This document shows, in pieces, positions 11,039 to 21,206 of a DNA stretch of 64,000 bases. The first letter of the stretch is position 1. The number at the start of each line of letters is the position of its first letter. The position numbers and the translations under genes are program-made. The DNA is from Limnephilus marmoratus (lineage: Eukaryota; Arthropoda; Insecta; Trichoptera; Limnephilidae): assembly GCA_917880885.1 (NCBI GenBank), contig OU862915.1, positions 40,494,676 through 40,558,675 of the forward strand, given 5' to 3'. The notes beneath the pieces were generated by a model that was not told the DNA's origin, made no database searches, and worked only from the letters and a program-made list of their open reading frames with translations.

Positions 11039-11096
11039 TACCCATCCCACCCCATCCCATCCCGCCCCATCCCATCCCGCCCCATCCCATCCCATT
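11039..11096. repeat. CCCATCCC minisatellite
   Basis: Alternating CCCATCCCATCCCGCC units repeat about four times. The minus strand gives a spurious GWDGAGWDG reading frame. Confidence 0.75.
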
Positions 11097-11284
11097 ACGT
11101 CACCCTGTTGTGGAAAATATAAAAATATTATCGTGACAATAGCAATATAATCGTGACAATGTTTCAGAGATTCGCGACGACATATGGTAAGTAAGTAAGT
11201 TGGGGGGAGACACAACGATTTCTAACGAGACCATTACATTAATTACATTATATTACAGCCGATAAGTGGAATTTATCCAAGTAC

Positions 11285-11360
11285 TCAGGCTGATGATGAT
11301 GGTAGTGATGATGACGGTGATGATGAAGATATTGATGATGGTAGAGATGATGATGATTTT
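11285..11360. repeat. (GAT)n imperfect microsatellite
   Basis: GATGATGATGGTAGTGATGA-type triplets lead into a T-rich run that may be the 3' tail of LINE-C on the minus strand. Confidence 0.6.
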
Positions 11361-13690
11361 TTTTTTATTATTTTTTTTATGGTATTTCTCTTCTATAGAA
11401 GCAGACGCTTGTGATTAGAAGAGGGACGATTATGGGATTAGAAAATATTTAAAATATATTAACAAAATATATTTTGTATCTTATAATTTACTTGTGGTAG
11501 ATTCTTAATAAAAAGCAAATTTACAAGTTATATAAGTTATGATGATAAATTTTATCAATTTGGTATTTTTACTTTAAATTGCTCTTTGATTGCTTTTAGG
11601 AGGCATTTATCGTCTTCGATTTTTCTTATTTTTTCAGGTAGGCTATTAAAGTATTTTTTTCCTAGATATGTATAATGATGTTGTGCAAATGAGGTGTTGC
11701 ATTTTTGTGTTGGAAATGTATGTTTTTGACGAGTACGACTTTCAGTTAAAAATCTATGATTTTGTTTTTCTTTTATTATTTGGATTATTATATTTTTTCG
11801 AACTAGATCATTAAATTTTAATACTTTAAATTCTTCAAAAATAAGGTGAGTCGGATAATCTCTTCTTTTTTTCAATATAATTTTTATTATTAGACGTTGC
11901 ACAATTTCAACAGGGAGTAGATTTGTTTTGTATGCAGCTCCCCAGCTTACTACAGCGTATTGGAGATTTGACTGTACTATAGCATGATAGACTGATGTTA
12001 GATTTTCTAATGAGAGAAAGTTTCGGATTTTTTAAAATATGTGAATTAATTTCCTTATTTTATTAATGGTAAGGTTGATTTGATCTTTCCAGTTCAGGTT
12101 TTTGTCTATTGTTATTCTTAAGTATTAAATTTTATTCGAAATTTTTAATGTGGAACAGTTTATTTCACAGTTATTTTTTTTGTGATCTTTAGAATTGTCA
12201 TGTATAATTATATCAAAATTTACCGGAACATCATTTGATTTTATTGCAAATGGAATGACGTGAGTTTTTTTCACTATTAATTAAGAGATAGTAGATTTAT
12301 ATCAAACCAGTGTTTCAGTATGTTTATGTCTTCTGTTGCTTTTTGTTTTACTACTTGCCATGTGATTCCACTTTCAATAAGTACTGTGTCGTCGGCATAA
12401 GAGGTTATACTACCATGAAGTGACTGTGAGAATATCCCGTTTACATATAAGATGAATAATATGGGACCTAGCACAGTACCTTGTAGAATTCCATATTCAG
12501 ATGTCTCTTCGTCCCTATAAATGTTATTTATTTTGACACATTGAGGGCGATTTTTTAGGTAGCTTTTTATCCAATTTGCTACGTTTTCATTAATGTTCAA
12601 ATTATCTAATTTTTTCATTAGTTTTTTATGGGATATGCTATCAACGCTTTTCTCAGATCTATAAAAATACCTATACACTTTTTTTTTCATATCAAGGTTT
12701 TTATATATGCGTGATGTGACATTTGCAATCGCGTCTTGTGTGCTGTGCGCTTTTCGGAATCCGTATTGATTGTCGTGAAGTATTTTGTTATTATCAATAA
12801 ATTCCATTAGTTGAGATTTTACGATTTTTTCAAATATTTTGCCAATATTTGAAATGAGGGAAATTGGTCGATAGTTAGTTACATTTTCTGCGTTTCCACT
12901 TTTGAATATAGGTGAGATAATTGTCCTCTTATAATTAGACGGAAATATTCCATTTCTTAAACTTAAATTAATTAGGTGAGTTAATGGTTTTATCACGTGG
13001 CTTCTAATAGATTTTAACATATTTGCAGTTGTGTTTTCAAAACCCGGTGACGACCCTCCTTTCATATTTTCAATAATGTTTAGAATATCTACTTCCTTGA
13101 TCATTTTAAAATGGGATAGTGAGTTTACACTTTGTATATCTTCAATAATTGGTTGAGTTGTCGCTCCCTTGGTTACATTAATTTTTTTAGCGAGGTTTTG
13201 TCCGACTTTCGCGAAGAAGGAGTTGAAAATATCAGCACATTTTTTAGGGTTTTCCTCTGCATTTATTTTTACGTCATTTTCGTCTACAATTACCTTGATT
13301 AAATGTCTTTGTTTATTGTTATCTATTGCACAGTTAATTGTTTGCCAGATTATTTTTGGATTTTTTTCAGAATTTATTATTTTATGTTTGTAATATTCAT
13401 CTTAACTAATTTTTATTATGAGTGTCAATTTATTTTTATATTTTTTATAATTAAATTCTATTTTTTTGTCGTTTGGGAATTTTATTGTTTTTTTGTATAG
13501 CTTACTTTTTTCTTTGATTGAATTTAATAAACCCGGTGTGATCCATGGTTTCAGGTATTTGTTTTTGTCTAAATTACGATATGGAATATCTGTTTTTGAG
13601 TTTTCTACATGCTTGGATAAAATGTTTTCAAAGTTCCAAAGTTTGATGATAAGCAGATAAATAAAATTAAAATATTTTTTGTAGTTATTT
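11361..13690 (-). mobile_element. LINE-C, CR1-like non-LTR retrotransposon, 5' truncated
   Basis: This minus-strand element of about 2.3 kb holds the ORF2 linker, the whole reverse transcriptase and the C-terminal region. Its upstream limit is near 13690, where a 36-bp tandem duplication starts. Its 3' end lies in the T-rich stretch near 11361-11400 (A-rich on the element strand). The C-terminal part of the same family is seen on the plus strand at 14552-14803. The apurinic endonuclease domain is absent. Confidence 0.75.
11555..13660 (-). pseudogene. LINE-C reverse transcriptase (ORF2 relic)
   Basis: On the minus strand the linker reads KPWITPGLLNSIKEKSKLYK, then FFAKVGQNLAKKI. The reverse transcriptase follows: KGGSSPG, TNYRPISLISNIGKIFEKIV, DNQYGFRKAHSTQDAI, SISHKKLMKKLDNL, ILQGTVLGPILFILYVN and the catalytic SYADDTVLIESG near 12375-12410. 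The first catalytic Asp region is damaged: YRYFYRSEKSVDSISH stands where FLDLAKAFDSISH is expected, showing a local frame change. The C-terminus carries CNTSFAQHHYTYLGKKYFN and SLPEKIRKI. Further stops lie between 11903 and 12276. The order and wording fit the CR1/Jockey superfamily. Plus-strand open frames at 13169-13660 are shadows of this gene. Confidence 0.8.
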
Positions 13691-13696
13691 AACTAA

Positions 13697-13768
13697 ATTG
13701 AATACATATAATATATACAGCATGGTATTTAGATTGAATACATATAATATATGCATCATGGTATTTAG
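13697..13768. repeat. 36-bp tandem duplication
   Basis: Two near-identical 36-bp units containing ATTGAATACATATAATATAT and CATGGTATTTAG lie directly between the 5' end of LINE-C and SINE-S copy 2. Confidence 0.75.
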
Positions 13769-13776
13769 AAATCAAT

Positions 13777-14130
13777 TTGGGAGGCAGGTCGGCGGGAGGC
13801 GGGAATGGGTACCGCCGCCCCGGGAACCTTTATTGGATAACCAACACCTCTGCCATAGGTCACCCCAAGTGGTTCGCTACGTTTGGTGATTTAGCAGGGG
13901 TGCCCGGGTTCATGGTGGTGAGGTTTGTCTAGGTCTTGGAGGCGGATGACCAGGACATACTGAACCCCAGATTCCTACCCACCCCTTAAACCCTTTTCCT
14001 TCCCAGAACTCTCCTCTCCTTCCTTTCCTTAAAAAAAAACCCTCCACACAGCATCCCCAAAGATGATATAGGCCCTGAGGGAAATTATTTTCCTCAGGGC
14101 CTCCTGTGTGGAGCTCATGTAAAAAAAAAA
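13777..14130 (+). mobile_element. SINE-S copy 2 (short subfamily)
   Basis: A complete SINE-S: head AATTTGGGAGG, GGGTACCGCCGCCCCGGGAA, the ACTTAGCAGGGGTGCCCGGG-type block, then a C- and T-rich middle and the tail. The tail pairs CTCCACACAG with CTGTGTGGAG around the inner GGCCCTGAGG/CCTCAGGGCC stem and ends in about 10 A. About 90 bp between GGCGGATG and AGGACATACTGAA are missing, and SINE-S copy 11 at 58338 lacks the same part. Confidence 0.75.
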
Positions 14131-14550
14131 AGGTCGAAGTACCACCGCCCCGGAACCATTTATTGGATAACCAACACCTCTGCCAAGGTCACCCCAAGTG
14201 GTTTGCTACATTTGGTGACATAATAGGGGTGCCCGTGTACATGGGGTGAGTTTTGTCCGGGTCTTGGCGGTGGATGTGTCTGCCTACCAGCTGCATGGAA
14301 GGCCAGAGCGGGAGAAAATGGTGAAGTCCAATTGACTTCTCCAGTCGCACTCTCTCGGAACATCGCCTTGCACTGCAGTTGGAGGGATCGATTCATACGT
14401 CCGTCACTCCTGGACTTACTGACCCCCAGATTCCTACCCACCCCTAACACCCTTTACCTTCCCAGAACTTCCTCTTCTTTCTTAAAAAGAACCTCCACAC
14501 TGTATCCCTAAAGAAACATTTCCTGTGTGGAAGTAATGTAAAAAAAATAA
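14131..14550 (+). mobile_element. SINE-S copy 3 (long form), directly after copy 2
   Basis: It follows the poly-A of copy 2 with only a few bases between, giving a head-to-tail pair. It keeps the middle segment missing from copy 2 (TGCATGGAAGGCC, then ACTCTCTCGGAACATCGCC and CGTCCGTCACTCCTGGAC). The tail ends in AAAAAAAATAAATAAAT. Its tail inner stem is largely deleted. Confidence 0.75.
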
Positions 14551-14551
14551 A

Positions 14552-14803
14552 TAAATATCGGCTTGTTAGGTATACTCGTTCATAACTGAAAATCGTACCA
14601 GACTTGAACATGTATTTGGATGCCCCAAACTAAAAACTTCTTTTGCCCAACACCATCATACACACCAAGGAAAATACTTCTTTAATAACCTACCGGTAAA
14701 AATCAGAAGCATTAATGACAAAGTACAATTATTGTTGAACATCAAAAAGTATTTTAGAGAAATCATCAACGGGAAAAATGCTGCTTCCCCAATCTTCACG
14801 TGA
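14552..14803 (+). pseudogene. LINE-C C-terminal fragment with (TAA)n
   Basis: The plus strand reads TENRTRLEHVFGCPKLKTSF, AQHHHTHQGKYFFNNLPVKI and IKKYFREIINGKNAA before a TGA stop at about 14801. This matches the LINE-C ending at 11555-11902. It is followed by (TAA)8 at 14804-14827, which also borders the LINE-D copy. Confidence 0.7.
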
Positions 14804-14827
14804 ATAATAATAATAATAATAATAATT

Positions 14828-15560
14828 GGATAATTTATAAAGCGCCGTTTTTGTGAAAAATCACCTCAAGGGCGCTGTACAATTTATTAGGAATGCTTAG
14901 GTTCTAACTGATTTTACTATTTACAAATGGATACAGAAACATACTTACCTGGCAGGTCACTTCCGATAAACACACTTTAATTATAAGTTTATGCTTGGAG
15001 AAGATACTAGGACATTACAGTTATACACACTGGACATTGCGTGATTTTACATTATTTGCTACCCTCATCGCTGTTAGTACCTATTACATTTGTGAATAGA
15101 TTAGTGGCAAAAGTAGAGGTATTTATTTTAAAATACTGGAGAATTTAGGACTATTGGAGATTAGTGGCAAAAGTATAGTTGAAATTTATTTTTAAATACT
15201 GGAGAATTTCGGAATCTTTAGGGCTGGAGAATGTTCATGAAATGATCTTCACAAACGCTTACATTATTATTTTTTTTTCTATGTTTTTCAAGGTTAGTTA
15301 TTTACGGTGTCGCGGGCATTGAAAGTGAAGGTGAAAGATTTTGAGTTTATGGATACGACTGTCTGAAAAGGTGAGTTTTAAGTCTAGCTCTAAATTCCGC
15401 CGCGTCTGTGATCATTCTTAAGTCATGTGGCAGTCCGTTCCAGGCTTTAGGTCCTGACACTCCGAAAGCGCGCTCACCGAACTTAGTATCTGGTGTGCGC
15501 TTTGGTTCATTTAACCTTCCGATAGCTGATGACGCTGCTGACCTCAGGGTTGACTGTTGA
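14828..15560 (-). mobile_element. LINE-D 3' half, CR1/L2-like, copy 1
   Basis: Read on the minus strand, the C-terminal protein gives STLRSAASSAIGRLNEPKRT, FGERAFGVSGPKAWNGLP and RARLKTHLFRQSYP with a stop near 15355. A 3' region of about 530 bp ends in the conserved terminus GCGCCCTTGAGGTGATTTTT, then CCAATTATTATT. The protein wording (SRLDYCNG in the other copy, FG..GPKAWN.LP, F...LKT.LF) is that of CR1/L2-type elements. The copy is 5' truncated. The same family is at 32487-33593 and, as fragments, at 30690, 32093 and 56868. Confidence 0.7.
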
Positions 15561-15944
15561 ATGTCGCACTAAAAATTATGCCTGTTTTACTTCTTACATG
15601 GATGTTCATGTTTTCAGTTAAAGGGACTTGAGTGCAATGTGATTTAACTGTATATTTACTGTGTATTATCTGTTTCATAACGCTGATGGATTTCATTCGT
15701 ATTTGTGTTCCAATCAGCCAGCAGATCGGAGGAATCCAGATTTTGGACTTCCGCACATTAAATGTAACTACCTACACGGTGGACATTAGTCAAGTTCCGC
15801 AATATCGCCAGTCTGTCAACAACCATCGTAACACATCGTAACGTGACATTTCGCTCTACGTTGAAATGTTATCTATCAATCGGAAGTGCGTAATATGAAG
15901 CATTATAACGCCGTCGTTCATCGAATGCTTTATGTGAACCGCTC
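15561..15944. other. No gene recognised
   Basis: Opposing open frames of about 70 codons (15632-15841 + and 15544-15756 -) have no motif. Base composition is less AT-rich than the flanks, so this could be single-copy sequence. Confidence 0.3.
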
Positions 15945-16054
15945 ATGACTCAACTTTATCGTGGTTTTAATAACCGACCAAAACAATCTTATCGTACGCT
16001 TTGGGATACACCCGTGACCGTCACCGAATGGAGATCAAGCCAAGAGAAACATCA
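15945..16054 (+). CDS. Possible first exon (unrecognised)
   Basis: ATG at 15945 opens a 36-codon frame starting MTQLYRGFNNRPKQSYRTLW and ending at EKH just before CATCA|GTGAGT, which fits a strong 5' splice donor at 16055. The codons are not AT-biased like the surroundings. The frame stays open upstream to a TAA at about 15907. No domain is recognised and no partner exon was found in the next 1.5 kb, so this may be chance. It lies in a 2-kb stretch without recognised transposons. Confidence 0.2.
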
Positions 16055-17669
16055 GTGAGTATTACTTAATTGTGTGTACCGTATCTTGTTTGGTGGTCCG
16101 GCATAATTCGTATCGAAGTCCATAAGCGTTTTAAATAGCAAGGAGTGGCCGCAAGGTCATTCTGACCCCGTGCATGTCACGAAACATTATCTGTCTATTA
16201 ACTGTACCTATATTATGTGAAACGTCCGACTGTTTATATTGTACATATACAAAATGTAAACTCTTCTTCCATCAACAAGCAAATGCTTTTAATGGAAGAT
16301 AAGTAAAATTATAAAATTAAAAATAAATATAAACATTATATGTGAAAATATACGCCACGGCCAATATTGGGTATAGTGAACACGGAAAGCATGCATTGTA
16401 TTCACTTTAACAACGTCTTGTGTTTAGATATGTACCTACTCTTTTGATTTCAGGACGGAAGCAGATATTTTGCACAAATGGTGTAAATTCAGTCAAATAA
16501 CTGGATAAACGTCTATTCAGAAATATAAAGAATCTTTACTGAACAAAACAAGTTTTTGCGAGTCTAAAGATTTAAAATTCTAAAACTCCAATTTCAATCA
16601 TGTTTATTTACTTTTTTCGGTTCCTTGAAAAGATTTTCTCTGGAGATTTGCTTACCAGTATTCTCGAATTTCGCAAATTAATTGCTGGTTAAAGGTTTGG
16701 AAATCTATTTATTTATTGAATAATACCCGGTAAATATCAGTATAAAATGTTAATACCTGAAAAGTGAATAACTTTTGAAGGCTCTACTTTTATATCTCAA
16801 TGTATTATACTGATGAGAAAAACCTTCAAAAGTTATAAAATGAGAGTTGTTCTTATAAAAAATTGAACTTTGTGATCATTCGAAAAGATAGCTGCCAAAA
16901 TACGGGAAAATTTGTTTAGGATAATACGATATCGACAAAAATTACAGAAAAATATATAACCCAGCGGTTGTGTTGGTTAAGAGGGCATTACCAGAGAAAG
17001 CCGGAAATACGTCATTTTCAAAAAAGTTTTTAGACGTATTGACTCTTTTTCACAAAAAATTATAAATGGATTTCGAAAGATTGTTCTTTTATCTAGCATA
17101 GTTATGTAATAAATTTTTAGAATTTTTTTAAATTTTTAGTATAATAAGGTTATTCCATAGGTCGTTGGCAGATTTGTTAAATTTTCAAAAAAGTTTTTGT
17201 ATTATACCACACCCATTTCAAATAATGTAATCATGCAGTAAAATAAATCAATACATTATCTAGCAGAGTTATGTATTAGAATTTTAATTTTAGTTTCAAT
17301 AAAATCATTAAAAAATATGTACGTACATGTGTTTCTTGACGAAAATTGCTCCATTTGTGTATTTATTTGCGCACTTAAAACTAATATATTTCAGATTTTT
17401 TTTAACATTCTTATTAAATTTAGACATTATTAAAAAATGATAAATACTTACAATCAAAAAATAACTACAAAAACTACACTACTTTAATAGTTTTATCATC
17501 ACGCCTTTCAGCATTTTTGGATGAAGGTATAAATTAAAGCTAATTTGGATTGAAATAAATTCGATATTGAGTTATAATTTAAAAAAGCTGGTACGGAGAA
17601 TAATTAATCTTTCTCATTGTAACCGCCCTGCACGATTGGAAGAACAACTTTCGACGAAATGTGGATTTT
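16055..17669. other. No gene; short inverted repeat
   Basis: Mostly AT-rich. TAACTTTTGAAGG at 16769-16781 is repeated inverted at 16823-16835. The right arm and its flank match 32300-32345 in reverse, so they belong to a dispersed repeat. Confidence 0.35.
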
Positions 17670-17765
17670 CGTCCGCTGGCTGGTTAAACGCTCTTAAGGA
17701 GCTATCATTCGGTAAGACAAGAGATCCTGAATTCGAGTCCTAGTTGTTTACGTTACCTTTTGAAG
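17670..17765 (+). mobile_element. tRNA-like SINE head
   Basis: GGCTGGTTAAACGC resembles a tRNA D-arm/A box and GAATTCGAGTCCT resembles a B box, followed by AGTTGTTTACGTTACCTTTT. The second half matches 32368-32425, so it is a dispersed SINE-type repeat rather than a single tRNA gene. Confidence 0.4.
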
Positions 17766-17990
17766 TGAAAACGTCTTTAGCACCATTTTGATTTGAAACT
17801 CGATGAAACGGAAACGAGCGATACTAAAAATCACGTACATCTATAGGATTTAGCCTGCGAGAGAATGAGATAGCAATAAAATATATATTTAATTCACGGA
17901 TAGTCCGTTCCAATATAATACGATAAATCCAGAGTCCAACAAGCCAAGTCCTTTTGGGGTAGTGGTATAAGGCGCCTAATAAAAAAATGA

Positions 17991-18332
17991 TTTTTGTGAA
18001 ACAAAAATCAAACTTCACACCACTCCAAAATGAACAGGCAAAAGAAAACACAAGAGAAAGCGACATCTAGCGACTCCGAAGATGAAAATACAAGTACTAA
18101 TAAGATGACCAAATGTTTAGGAAGAGGTGCACTGGAATTCGACGACAAAAATATGAAAAAAATCATCCTTCGCAATGAAAAAAAAGTGCTTCGTAACTGG
18201 GTTCTTTTCAAACTTTCTCTTGTCTACTTTAGTTTTCTTGAGGTTTCACTTGTACCGCTTGTGAATTACACACTATTTTTTTTATTTTCCTGTGTGATCT
18301 GTTTTATGTTTGGTTTCAATTTAGTAGTGTGA
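17991..18332 (+). repeat. Dispersed repeat, long copy, with small unrecognised ORF
   Basis: This is the long partner of 1141-1275. The frame at 18030-18332 (100 codons) starts MNRQKKTQEKATSSDSEDEN and has a charged first half, IILRNEKKVLRNW, then a hydrophobic second half starting FKLSLVYFSFLE. No family is recognised. The first part of the frame lies partly in the extra 165 bp that the short copy lacks. The AT-rich hydrophobic end is probably read-through of noncoding repeat. Confidence 0.35.
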
Positions 18333-18365
18333 TTTTCTTCTTCCATAGTTTTACATTTATGTAAT

Positions 18366-18565
18366 ATTTTTGTTATTTGTTTTTAGGGTGTTATGCCGTG
18401 TTGCGCTACCTCCTCCTTAAGTCAAAGTTTCGGACAGCGTTGCTGTGTCCATCATGAGGGCAGATTTGGCAGATCACCGATGTACACGCAATGCTGTCCG
18501 AAACATTGGCTAAAGAAGGAGGTTGTGCAACACTGCATAACACTCCAAAAACAAATAACGAAAAT
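18366..18565. mobile_element. Foldback MITE, 200 bp
   Basis: An imperfect palindrome. The left arm TTGTTATTTGTTTTTAGGGT and GTTATGCCGTGTTGC...GTTTCGGACAGC reappear inverted on the right as GCTGTCCGAAAC...GCATAACACTCC and AAAACAAATAACGA. Arms are about 80 bp and the loop about 35 bp. The word CATTTATGTAATA stands outside both ends (about 18354 and 18598), a possible remnant of an older duplication. It has no coding capacity. Confidence 0.65.
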
Positions 18566-19242
18566 GCTTTCTGTCATGAAAATCTAAAAACGTTCCCATT
18601 TATGTAATAATTCATTTTCTCAAAATTATTTAAAGGAGCTACAAAATGAATAATTTTGTAATCTTTTTGATGTAATAAATGGAATTGAGTTAAATAGATA
18701 AATGTTAATGAAATAGCGTGGTAGTAATTTGTCAAATAAATATTTATCTTCTATGGTATTCGGTACTTCTCGTGGACATACAGAATTATTAATATTAATA
18801 TCTCGCGGAGTGCTTATTTTAAGGCTATTGCTTAATATTGTTATTGGTTAAACCAACGAATAGGTCTTATCTTACGCAGCTTGAGTGGTCCTTTGTGATG
18901 AGACGAAGATACCTTGAGTAAAGTTGGACGGGGGTAGTGGGTAGTTATTCTCGAGCGACGGGTAATTTCAACCCCCGTGGTGAGGCTAATTGCGCTGCAG
19001 TTAAAATTAACCCAAATCCAAATATTATGTGAACACGTCTGATTACCATAAACCGTTTATGTCTTGAACGTGGATGGCAGAACGTCTGAGAGTATTTTCA
19101 ACGAGGAGGAATTAAATTATTATATTATTAGGGTAACAATTCTATATATATACACGCCAATCTTTAAGGCCGGCCTGAACATACTACGATTCATTTTCGC
19201 GCAGTTAAAGATTTAACAATGAGTGTAAGCGAAAGGGAAAGA
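18566..19242. other. No feature recognised
   Basis: AT-rich DNA; no coding frame or known repeat recognised. Confidence 0.4.
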
Positions 19243-19695
19243 TTTTTTTAAAATATCTTCGCACAGGAGGCCCCGAGGAAAGTAATTCCCTTCAGGGCGT
19301 ATGTCATTTTCGAGGATGCTGTGTTGAGGGTCTTTTTAGGAAAGGAAGGTGAGGAAGTTTTGGGAAAGAAAAGGGGTGAGTAGGAATCTGGGGTCAGTGT
19401 GTCTAGGAGTGACTGACGTCATGAAGCCATGCTCCCACCGCGGTGCAAATGCGATGTTCCGAGAGAGTACGGTTGGAGTAGTCAAAAGAATTCCCTCAAC
19501 CATTATCTCCCGATCCGGCTTGCCATGCAGCTGGTGGATAGATGCATTCACCGTCAAGACCCGGAAAAACCCTCATCCCATGAACCCGGGCACCCCTGCT
19601 AAGTCACCGAAGGTTACGATCTTCCTGTGGCAGAGGTGTTGGTTATTGGGGTAATGGTACCCGTGGTGGCGGTACCCTGCCCGCCTCCCAAATTT
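19243..19695 (-). mobile_element. SINE-S copy 4, full length
   Basis: Minus-strand copy from CCCAAATTT-ended head (19685-19695) to tail (19265 on). The tail inner stem is partly mutated (GGCCCCGAGG against CCTTCAGGGC). It keeps the long middle segment. Both plus- and minus-strand open frames within it are spurious. Confidence 0.75.
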
Positions 19696-19794
19696 AAACC
19701 GAAATTTTCAACATTGAAAATAAATTTTCAAAATTGAAACTGAAAATTTCAAAATTTATAAAACGAAACATTATCATCCAATGGTCGGTAAGAA

Positions 19795-20037
19795 CTATTT
19801 AACGATTATTATAAGTAATAATTATTAGCCTGAAACACTCATCTACAATGGTAAAATCTCCCGATAAAAGATACGTTCCGCCGACGGGATTCGAACCCGC
19901 GTCCTTCTGATATTGACCTATGCGCGGGTTCGAGTCCCATCGGCAGTACGTATATTTTCTCAGGAGAGTTTTTAAATGTAGATGAGTGTTTTAGGCTAAT
20001 ATTTATTACTTATAATAATTATATAAATAATAAGAAC
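19795..20037. mobile_element. Palindromic element with tRNA T-arm-like sequence on both arms
   Basis: Arms of about 105 bp face each other. The left arm holds TTATAAGTAATAATTATTAG, CACTCATCTACA and ACGTTCCGCC; the right arm has the inverted counterparts. Near the centre each arm carries a perfect RNA polymerase III B box in opposite orientation: GGTTCGAATCC on the minus strand (about 19886-19896) and GGTTCGAGTCC on the plus strand (about 19927-19937). They are embedded in a CGCGGGTTCGAATCCCGTCG-type T arm. The loop between is about 20 bp. No A box is visible, so it is not a working tRNA gene. Confidence 0.6.
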
Positions 20038-20069
20038 CATTTAGTTTTTTAATGTTTGAAGGGTCCCCG

Positions 20070-20343
20070 TTAAAACCACTTTATTTTTGATACGTGGACC
20101 GGTTTCAGTTTAAAATTTTTAACCTTCTCCCCGTGTAACCCCAACCCTTCCCCAATCTCTCTACCAACCCTTCTACCAGCCGGTCTCCGATACTCCATCC
20201 CTCTATTTTATGCTTTCTCTTTTTCTGCCATATAATCTTCCTCTGTACAGTAATTTGGTTTATAATGTATGTTTTTTGTCCTGATGATGGTTGAAATTAA
20301 CTGAAACCTATCGACGTGTATAAATTAAATAAAGTGGTTTTAA
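20070..20343. mobile_element. Inverted-terminus element, possibly Penelope-like relic
   Basis: TTAAAACCACTTTAT at the left end is mirrored by ATAAAGTGGTTTTAA at the right, with GGTTTCAG and CTGAAACC following inward. The two ends look like opposite copies of one terminal sequence, an arrangement known from Penelope-like retroelements. No reverse transcriptase or GIY-YIG endonuclease is present. A CCT-rich, noncoding centre separates the arms. The right end contains a hammerhead-like motif listed separately. Confidence 0.4.
20259..20324 (+). ncRNA. Hammerhead-ribozyme-like motif
   Basis: CTGATGA (20281-20287) and GAAAC (20303-20307) are spaced by 15 nt that can form a short stem II (GGTT with AACT, one G-U pair). 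ATC at 20310-20312 could be the NUH cleavage triplet with a minimal stem III. Stem I could form from GTC/GAC next to the core plus TTTATA (20259-20264) with TATAAA (20319-20324). Hammerheads with tiny stem III are known in Penelope-like elements and satellites. Stems here are short, so activity is doubtful. Confidence 0.3.
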
Positions 20344-20407
20344 AGAAAGAACTTTTTTCGTTTATACGAAGTAAAATGTTTGCTTTCTTCGATATTTTTA
20401 TTTTTAA

Positions 20408-20510
20408 CACCTCCGCACCGGGATTCTTGAGGAAAGTAAATTCCGTCAGGTGTGTTCCCTTGGGGATGCTGTTTGGAGGGATTTTTGAGGAGAGGAAGGA
20501 GTCAATATGT
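20408..20510 (-). repeat. LINE-A or SINE-S 3' tail fragment
   Basis: It has the tail words GGGGATGCTG and GAGGAGAGGAAGGAGT; the latter fits LINE-A better than SINE-S. The stem is degraded. Confidence 0.5.
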
Positions 20511-20659
20511 AGCAAGAAATAAATAGTTCCGCAGACAAGAACTCGGTTGAACAAGTAATAACATAAAGACCAAATAATCAACGACTGTGAAATTTGAACA
20601 GCTTTTTCTGTCCAAAATACATAATTCTTATTATTATTATTAGATTTTCTGTCCATTGT

Positions 20660-21065
20660 TTTACATTAGCTCCACTCAGGAGGCCCTGAGGAAAATAATT
20701 TCCCTCAGAGCTTATTTCATCTTGAAATCATCAAGAAAGCTGTGTGGAGGGTCTTTTTAAGGAAGGGAAGGATAGGATGTTCTGGGAAGGAAAAAGGAAT
20801 GAAGGGTGATTAAGAAGGGTCGAGAGAGTCCGACTGGAGAGGTCAAAAGATCTCCCTCAACCAATTTCTTGGAATCTGGCGTGCTACGCGGTATAACAGG
20901 GCAAATGCATCCACCGACAAGACTAGATAAACCTTACCCCATGAATCTGGGCACCCCTGCTAAGTCACCAAACGTAGCAAACCATTTTGGGTGACCTATG
21001 GCAGAGGTGTTGGTTATCCAATAAATGATTCCCGGGGCGGCGGTACCCATACCCACCTCCCAAAA
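20660..21065 (-). mobile_element. SINE-S copy 5
   Basis: Minus-strand copy with TTTACATTAGCTCCAC at its 3' end (reverse of the poly-A side) and CCCACCTCCCAAAA at its 5' end. About 50 bp are missing around the SINE-S middle compared with copy 3. The inner stem has mismatches. Confidence 0.75.
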
Positions 21066-21206
21066 ACACCTACTGCTGTGTATTGGTCAGCATATGCAGT
21101 TTAAGGGGGTATGGTAAGGTAGTGTTTAATGTACAATATATTTTAAGTACTAGCAATTTTGAATGCTGGTCACCGGGCAAGCAATACTTTAATTTCAATT
21201 TCTACC

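Noticed and set aside
13169..13660. Plus-strand hydrophobic proteins
   Set aside because: They are reverse-strand shadows of the LINE-C ORF2 linker, which has recognisable retrotransposon wording.
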